Shown here in pieces: positions 9,701-11,988 of a stretch of DNA of 11,988 nt. Source of the stretch: Phoronis ovalis. Taxonomy: Eukaryota; Phoronida; Phoronidae. The notes under the pieces were generated by a model that saw nothing but the letters and a program-made list of their open reading frames with translations, searched no databases and was not told the DNA's origin. Numbering within the stretch: the first letter of the stretch is position 1; the number at the start of each line of letters is the position of its first letter. Both the position numbers and the translations under genes were made by a program. The DNA lies in contig JAOXYB010027701.1 in the NCBI GenBank assembly GCA_028565635.1, positions 1 to 11,988 of the forward strand, written 5' to 3'.

Positions 9701-10704
9701 GGTAGAAAAGTGTAGTTAATTATTTTAAATCATTCCTTTCATTCATAAAAAATAAGAAATTTAGAAATCCAGTAATTAAGATTTTGTTTGGCTAGGCTCC
9801 TGATGTCATGTGTTCATAAAAAGATATGTATGTAAAATAATTGTTGGCGTTATGGAATGTATTATGTGTGGTAAAATGCAGTTACATAATAATGCTGACA
9901 GACAACTACATGTGGCACTAAATAGAGGTTGCGAAATGCATGAAGTGTTAATGAAGGGAGCGCAATGCAGCAGTATCAATACATTTCCCAAATTTGCAAC
10001 TTAAGTCTATTTCACTATGTTATGTCAATTATCGAGAAAAAAATCTTAGTTTATTTTTGTAATGCTAAAGTGAAAGCGACAGTCCAACCATTCTATACTG
10101 ATGATCTTTTGAATTGTATAATGGTACAATTTTTGTTGAAAATGTTATTTCAATAAACATCGTGTTGAATGTCTGCCTCAAATCAAGGCGACAGTAACAT
10201 AACATAGTGAAGTAGACTTTAGGGGGATATGTGGACTAAAACACCATTCGTACAGTGTAAAATAATTTATTTTGTGAGTATAATTGTTTTTGCTGTTTTA
10301 AAATAAATAACTTGTCAGATATTTCTTCCTAAACCGCCAACAAATATGAAATTTCAGTAGTAAGTAAATTAAGTAATTTTTTGAAAAGCACATATATTTA
10401 TTAATGGATACATTGTATGTTTCACTACTCAATTTATTATAATATCCTTTGCTGATGGACGAGATTTGAAACTCGAAAGAGTCTTCAAAATTGTTATGAC
10501 GGTAAATAAAATTACAGAATACTCTTAATAGATGTTCGTAAATTATTAATTTGTTAAGTTTGATATTAGTCAAATCTAAAATTTAGTTATGTACTGAAAA
10601 ATAAAATAAAATCTCTCTGGATTTGCTTAAATATTTGAAATAATTAGCTGTTTCTTATATTTCAGCTTGTTTACAAATTATATGAAGATGAAGAATTTGG
10701 TTAG
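466..10704 (+). CDS. Multi-exon gene, 3' part: triple C2-like domain protein, tentatively CCDC17-like
   Basis: This is a spliced, 5'-incomplete gene. Its exons are 466-763, 1032-1309, 1599-1715, 2063-2218, 2585-2701, 3045-3218, 3770-4003, 4336-4509, 5004-5099, 5710-5817, 6439-6594, 6873-6965, 9270-9413 and 10666-10704. The exons total 2184 nt (727 codons plus TAG), and every junction has AG/GT borders and preserves the frame. Residues below are numbered from the first codon of the first exon. Three C2-like modules are inferred from a repeating pattern. A hydrophobic strand (VAWGAIPLM at 83-91, VIGYALLNIF at 296-305, QVFQLPLFQG at 600-609) follows an opening beta strand, and modules 1 and 2 also share NEGTHNMRLF/NEGAHQLRLY. 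The order AWT, then a PLF strand, then an FVRL/DGRR segment recalls the CCDC17 C-terminus, but no search was run. The N-terminal part, where CCDC17 proteins carry coiled coils, would lie upstream. The biochemical function is unknown. A calcium-binding aspartate set typical of classical C2 domains is not obvious. Confidence 0.8.
1032..1309 (+). CDS. Exon 2: end of C2-like module 1 and acidic linker
   Basis: The acceptor is TTGTTAG (1025-1031) and the donor is GAG|GTAAAT after 1309. Length is 278 nt, entered in phase 1 and left in phase 0, encoding residues 100-192. The split codon G|GA restores glycine before MRIKDVDLSI. INEGTHNMRLFVPPVPEPG (124 onward) is the last strand of module 1 and matches the ISLNEGAHQLRLYSQGP segment of module 2. 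The second half (WRPRDWNKYGKSRLRLHVF, then a Ser/Asp/Glu-rich run near TPSEDSSDDEQ) looks like a linker. Frame stays open into the intron to 1426, but the strong donor and the sharp loss of protein-like composition favour splicing at 1309. Confidence 0.85.
1310..2062 (+). other. Introns 2 and 3 around exon 3
   Basis: Introns of 289 nt (1310-1598) and 347 nt (1716-2062) flank exon 3. Both are AT-rich with ordinary AG/GT borders. I see no repeat, RNA gene or second coding segment in either. Confidence 0.6.
1599..1715 (+). CDS. Exon 3: opening strand of C2-like module 2
   Basis: The acceptor is TTGTTGCAG ending at 1598 and the donor is AGG|GTATAG after 1715. Length is 117 nt (39 codons), phase 0 at both ends, residues 193-231. 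YAWVPFEQRIPPNEPFEDEG leads into GFDLYIDGCRFLPDSSTVTR. The GFDLYIDG segment (212-219) reads as the first beta strand of the second C2-like module and is among the most protein-like stretches in the window. Confidence 0.88.
2063..2218 (+). CDS. Exon 4: module 2, continued
   Basis: The acceptor is CTATTTTTAG ending at 2062 and the donor is AAG|GTTGGT after 2218. Length is 156 nt (52 codons), phase 0 at both ends, residues 232-283. VAARILDRNYDKFGKDIV is followed by a charged loop (YEHRHEVRQEDIP) and a closing strand NTATIMFK. The ATA..MFKVYTVDR join across the next junction gives an uninterrupted beta strand, which supports the chosen splice sites. Confidence 0.88.
2219..2584 (+). other. Intron 4
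   Basis: A 366-nt intron ending in TTTTTTTTCATATGTATTTGTTTAG-type pyrimidine-rich sequence. At 2369-2386 lies an 18-nt imperfect palindrome (GAGAC...GTCTC). At 2430-2441 lies GACCTCTAGTGG, a 12-mer that recurs with little change twice in intron 12. Nothing else stands out. Confidence 0.5.
2585..2701 (+). CDS. Exon 5: module 2, core strands
   Basis: The acceptor is TTGTTTAG ending at 2584 and the donor is CAG|GTTAGC after 2701. Length is 117 nt (39 codons), phase 0 at both ends, residues 284-322. VYTVDRFYKTLTVIGYALLNIF (284-305) resembles a C2 strand pair and corresponds in position to VAWGAIPLM of module 1. The remainder (TERGTHKQPITDQGDLQ) is a polar loop before the NEGAH strand of exon 6. 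Confidence 0.88.
2702..3044 (+). other. Intron 5
   Basis: A 343-nt intron with the pyrimidine-rich acceptor CATTATTTTCAG. A minus-strand open frame extends across it and exon 6, but it is the antisense of coding DNA and has no independent support. No repeat or RNA gene is seen. Confidence 0.55.
3045..3218 (+). CDS. Exon 6: end of module 2
   Basis: The acceptor is CATTATTTTCAG ending at 3044 and the donor is AGG|GTATTG after 3218. Length is 174 nt (58 codons), phase 0 at both ends, residues 323-380. ISLNEGAHQLRLYSQGPDG repeats the pattern that ends module 1. It is followed by DPLQESLLRETGIRHLPCAS and a strong strand LLVRLVRAPID. The exon is GC-richer than its introns, as expected for coding DNA. 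Confidence 0.9.
3419..3626. repeat. Long near-perfect fold-back inverted repeat in intron 6
   Basis: The left arm 3419-3506 and right arm 3541-3626 are reverse complements. By eye they differ by one substitution and two single-base indels over about 86 bp, and they are separated by a 34-nt loop. Matching landmarks include CCAGTGTTGTTGGTTGTAAT in the left arm and ATTACAACCAACAACACTGG in the right. The element lies wholly inside the 551-nt intron between exons 6 and 7, so the pre-mRNA could form a long hairpin. It encodes no convincing protein. Confidence 0.93.
3508..3664 (+). repeat. 33-bp direct repeat flanking the right fold-back arm
   Basis: The loop sequence at 3508-3540 recurs at 3632-3664 with two mismatches; both begin AATACATCATTT and end AAGAATATTT. 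The two copies bracket the right arm of the fold-back, as a target-site-like or template-switch duplication would. Confidence 0.88.
3770..4003 (+). CDS. Exon 7: linker between modules 2 and 3
   Basis: The acceptor is GTTTTCTAG ending at 3769 and the donor is AAG|GTTAGC after 4003. Length is 234 nt (78 codons), phase 0 at both ends, residues 381-458. The segment is basic and aromatic: AEKVPQKEWSRVGLYHPRPV, YNDRVYYSMKCAPTIGESKL, then a Lys/Arg-rich helix-like part (REGVKIVAKGKEHLLKSDYA). I do not recognise a catalytic motif. ATG at 3803 is internal, because the frame is open to the acceptor upstream. Confidence 0.88.
4004..4335 (+). other. Intron 7
   Basis: A 332-nt AT-rich intron. The exon 7 frame remains open to a TAA at 4061 but loses protein-like composition at the AAG|GTTAGC donor. 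No structured element was seen. Confidence 0.55.
4336..4509 (+). CDS. Exon 8: opening of C2-like module 3
   Basis: The acceptor is GTATTTAG ending at 4335 and the donor is ATG|GTGAGA after 4509. Length is 174 nt (58 codons), phase 0 at both ends, residues 459-516. NLLTRQLDATPMDVDLTYIS reads as a short helix and strand. GIKVAIDNGMNLAWINFTQA follows and parallels the opening strand of module 2, then LNPPGAFYM. I infer this as the first part of the third module. Confidence 0.88.
4510..5003 (+). other. Intron 8
   Basis: A 494-nt intron, strongly AT-rich, with a long T run near 4840 and the acceptor GATTTTTTCAG. An acceptor-like TTGTAG near 4613-4618 opens no useful frame. Nothing else is recognised. 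Confidence 0.55.
5004..5099 (+). CDS. Exon 9: module 3 loop
   Basis: The acceptor is GATTTTTTCAG ending at 5003 and the donor is TTT|GTAAGG after 5099. Length is 96 nt (32 codons), phase 0 at both ends, residues 517-548. It reads GVPHGTYDKPVFTQNLDLDS followed by SNKAPRWRDGFF. The Asp-rich LDLDS with a following WRDGF is the nearest thing to an acidic C2 loop here. Whether it binds calcium cannot be judged from this alone. Confidence 0.85.
5100..5709 (+). other. Intron 9
   Basis: A 610-nt intron. It is less AT-rich in its first 350 nt than its neighbours, but stops interrupt all frames and I see no exon, repeat or RNA gene. Confidence 0.55.
5710..5817 (+). CDS. Exon 10: module 3, central strands
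   Basis: The acceptor is TTTATTGTAG ending at 5709 and the donor is CAG|GTAAGG after 5817. Length is 108 nt (36 codons), phase 0 at both ends, residues 549-584. NFPNRSYHRYLTVIFHLQEL contains a clear beta strand (LTVIFHLQ), followed by SITISGEKYKYGLLEQ. The join EQ|AWTAV to the next exon gives the aromatic AWT motif seen in the CCDC17 family as I recall it. Confidence 0.87.
5818..6438 (+). other. Intron 10
   Basis: A 621-nt AT-rich intron with a T-rich acceptor (ATTTCTTTTAG). An open minus-strand frame near its end is antisense to exon 11. No other feature was seen. Confidence 0.55.
6439..6594 (+). CDS. Exon 11: end of module 3
   Basis: The acceptor is ATTTCTTTTAG ending at 6438 and the donor is AAT|GTAAGT after 6594, a near-consensus donor. 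Length is 156 nt (52 codons), phase 0 at both ends, residues 585-636. AWTAVQVFSEGYAFTQVFQL continues into PLFQGCPSQNML, two strands that match the W-x-x-LPLF pattern of a C2 end. The rest (KQLAREPCKQWMQKGIKNGN) is basic and helix-like. A possible extra microexon follows at 6752-6784. Confidence 0.88.
6752..6784 (+). other. Possible 33-nt in-frame microexon
   Basis: This stretch is preceded by CCAACCTAG and followed by GTAATG. It is open in phase 0 and encodes MLEYVRQEFAS, an amphipathic-looking peptide. Inclusion would add 11 residues between exons 11 and 12 without changing frame. The polypyrimidine tract is poor, and short open AG...GT intervals occur by chance in AT-rich introns, so it is left out of the main model. 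Confidence 0.25.
6873..6965 (+). CDS. Exon 12: conserved FVRL/DGRR tail
   Basis: The acceptor is TTTACTTCCAG ending at 6872 and the donor is GTG|GTAAGC after 6965. Length is 93 nt (31 codons), phase 0 at both ends, residues 637-667. LRVIDGASIFVRLTDGRRDD is followed by ELTTDALAHQV. The strand SIFVRLTDGR (644-653) and the basic-acidic RRDDEL match a C-terminal feature I associate with CCDC17 proteins, in which a strand ending in RL is followed by an R-D-rich turn. The association is from memory only. Confidence 0.87.
7049..7123. repeat. Imperfect inverted repeat with GACCTCTRGTG arms
   Basis: The left side starts AACATCTACATCAT and contains GACCTCTAGTGT (7066-7077). The right side contains CCACCAGAGGTC (7091-7102) and ends GATGTAAATGTT. 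The outer 13 or so bases and the 12-mer pair with few mismatches, but the spacing between them differs by several bases on the two sides. It looks like the remnant of a short terminal-inverted-repeat element. Confidence 0.6.
7347..7398. repeat. 52-bp near-perfect palindrome
   Basis: The 21-bp arms 7347-7367 and 7378-7398 pair with a single mismatch. TTATTGTGATTTGACA is an exact reverse complement of TGTCAAATCACAATAA. The 10-nt centre contains CAC/GTG that can extend the stem. Such palindromes are usually small non-autonomous elements or their ends. No transposase is present. Confidence 0.9.
7877..8271 (+). repeat. Tandem duplication, two copies of about 190 bp
   Basis: Copy 1 (7877-8069) and copy 2 (8084-8271) share long identical runs such as TACTTTCTCAGAAGAAGGTC and AACAATGACAGTTAATTAAT, with a few substitutions and small indels. 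Start-to-start spacing is about 207 bp. The short joint (8070-8083) repeats CATACATACCAGG from the end of copy 1, which suggests slippage or unequal exchange at that motif. Confidence 0.92.
9270..9413 (+). CDS. Exon 13: C-terminal extension
   Basis: The acceptor is CCGTTACAG ending at 9269 and the donor is ACG|GTATGA after 9413. Length is 144 nt (48 codons), phase 0 at both ends, residues 668-715. It reads IDLNNDYIPEAVDSEYSREI, then a proline-rich stretch (PGIPLSRLIPPGKSRDE) and VSESLAVKFKT. It is polar and probably less ordered than the modules. If the following intron were retained, TGA would appear one codon later. The polypyrimidine tract is weaker than elsewhere, but the open frame and protein-like composition support the exon. 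Confidence 0.8.
9414..10665 (+). other. Intron 13
   Basis: A 1252-nt AT-rich intron. Overlapping open frames at about 9810-10156 have no recognisable domain and no splice support. No repeat was found by eye. Confidence 0.5.
10666..10704 (+). CDS. Exon 14: terminal exon with TAG stop (alternative: further splicing)
   Basis: The acceptor is CTTATATTTCAG ending at 10665. In phase 0 it encodes LVYKLYEDEEFG and then TAG at 10702-10704, residues 716-727. The TAG lies inside a donor-like string, TTG|GTTAGT, cut after 10699. Two upstream exons use GTTAGC donors, so this exon might instead splice onward in phase 1 to an exon outside the window. I prefer the stop because it needs no further exon. Confidence 0.6.
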   Translation, partial: LVYKLYEDEEFG

Positions 10705-11786
10705 TTTGCAGATCACTGGTACAGCAAGTGTTGTAAAAACTTCTGGAGCTATTGGCACCATATTATAAATTCTTATCATATTGTAATCACTTATTTCAAT
10801 AGATATGTAAATTTGGCATAAGGCATCAAGTGAATTTTCCCATTCATTTGAATAGTAGCAACTATTTTGTAATGTTTCGTGCAATTTATGCATAGTCACC
10901 GTGACCCATGAAGAGCAGTAGAGGAAAGAGAAGCTGTTAGCTACTAGGAAACGTATGACGGGGTAGTGCAAAACAAGAACATTCATAGGAAGTGGAACAT
11001 TTAAAAATTCTGAAATTTGGCAACCTGTTAGTAATTATAACCCTTCCGCTGATAAAAATGTTTCAACAGTTTTGCTATTAAAATATTAAAAACAGCATAT
11101 GATTTTCAAGGTGACAAGTTTTAGTAGACTTTAAAACCATTGTATTAACTAAAATCACCAGTGTTGGGTAATCAAGTGATCACATTGGCATTTCAAGCTT
11201 TTGCAGATAAAGTTTGGTAATGATCATGTCATAATACAAAGATTATATTTGACTGTATCAATCTTTGAAACATTTCCAATAGTTGTGGATAAGGTTCTAT
11301 AACTAACTGAATTTTTTTATTTTTTTTGGGGATGGTGTTTTAATTTTAGGTGTTTCTAATCTCAACATGTACTTTCTGATGGAAGCAAAACAAATGCTAA
11401 GATCATAACAATTATCTTTCTAAAGATCAATAACTTGAAATTGGGCCTATTTGCTTTCGAATAGTGCGATTCATGAGTAGATTTCGTACTGACACAATTT
11501 TCTGGAAGCAATAGAGTTAAGACTATACAAAAATGTAACTGCTAATGCATCAGAGGGCATGAACATTATAACAAGCTGGGGTGGATGGGAAAGCTAATGT
11601 TATACTTATGTCCAACTGAATCTGTACTACTAGTGTTCAAAAGAAAGTGAAACCGGTCTTTGTGCTATCCATGTATCATTTTGTGATGCTTCATCTGTCA
11701 TCATAATTACAAATGTCCATTTGGTTTAAATTATTTTTGTGGGACAGGAAACATTTTGATCTCTAAAAGTTATTACAAAAATACTT
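10705..11786 (+). other. 3' flank or further intron
   Basis: No exon, repeat or RNA gene is recognised. No canonical AATAAA was seen on the + strand. ATTAAA occurs at 11078-11083 and 11085-11090, about 375 nt past the proposed stop, and could serve as a weaker polyadenylation signal. If the last TAG belongs to a donor, this is intron instead. Confidence 0.4.
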
Positions 11787-11988
11787 CATTTTGAAATCTG
11801 TGTTACCATGATGAGTAAAGACTAGGCATTGTGAAGTCTGTGTTACCATGATGAGTAAAGACTAGGCATTGTGAAGTCTGTGTTACCATGATGAGTAAAG
11901 ACTAGGCATTGTGAAATCTGTGTTACCATGATGAGTAAAGACTAGGCATTGTGAAGTCTGTGTTACCATGATGAGTAAAGACTAGGCA
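11787..11988 (+). repeat. 40-bp tandem repeat (minisatellite), cut by window end
   Basis: TGTTACCATGATGAGTAAAG recurs at 11801, 11841, 11881, 11921 and 11961, an exact 40-nt period. The copies are nearly identical, alternating between GAAATCTG and GAAGTCTG just before the core. The period is not a multiple of three, so it is unlikely to be coding. The array continues past the window. Confidence 0.97.

Noticed and set aside
9806-10156. Overlapping short open frames on both strands in intron 13, including a Cys-x2-Cys (CIMC) pattern
   Set aside because: One CxxC pair without a matching histidine or second pair at zinc-finger spacing is not evidence. The frames overlap one another and lack splice signals.
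10678-10986. Minus-strand 102-codon open frame
   Set aside because: There is no recognisable domain and composition resembles translated AT-rich noncoding DNA. It also overlaps the terminal exon on the opposite strand.
11787-11988. CRISPR-like array
   Set aside because: The 40-nt units are directly adjacent with no unique spacers, and the context is an intron-rich animal genome; this is a minisatellite.

Overview
The window is animal-type (eukaryotic) nuclear DNA. It is AT-rich and holds short coding exons on the + strand, each bounded by AG/GT splice signals and separated by AT-rich introns of about 0.27 to 2.3 kb. Uninterrupted bacterial-style genes, ribosome binding sites and operons are absent. 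Intron size, base composition and T-rich TAG/CAG acceptors suit an invertebrate animal; I cannot name the group.

Almost the whole window is the 3' part of one gene. I assemble 14 exons between 466 and 10704, giving 2184 nt: 727 codons plus TAG. The reading frame stays open across all 13 splice junctions. The 5' part, including the start codon, lies upstream. The protein part looks like three successive C2-like beta-sandwich modules followed by a conserved tail (SIFVRLTDGRRDDEL). The third module and tail resemble the C-terminal region of coiled-coil domain-containing protein 17 (CCDC17). That assignment comes from recalled family architecture, not a search, so it is tentative and I give no gene symbol.

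Layout: 1-465 upstream intron; 466-1309 module 1 (exons 1-2); 1599-3218 module 2 (exons 3-6); 3770-4003 linker (exon 7); 4336-6594 module 3 (exons 8-11); 6873-6965 tail (exon 12); 9270-9413 and 10666-10704 C-terminal extension (exons 13-14); 10705-11786 3' flank with nothing recognised; 11787-11988 a 40-bp tandem repeat that runs off the window. Twelve of the 13 introns are phase 0.

The introns hold the less ordinary structure: a roughly 208-bp fold-back in intron 6 (3419-3626) whose right arm sits between 33-bp direct repeats, a 52-bp near-palindrome (7347-7398), a diverged inverted repeat (7049-7123) and a roughly 190-bp tandem duplication (7877-8271) in the 2.3-kb intron 12. Two gene-model questions stand out: a possible 33-nt in-frame microexon at 6752-6784, and whether the last TAG is a true stop or part of a splice donor. 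I found no tRNA, rRNA, CRISPR array or complete transposon, and no convincing candidate for a wholly new system.
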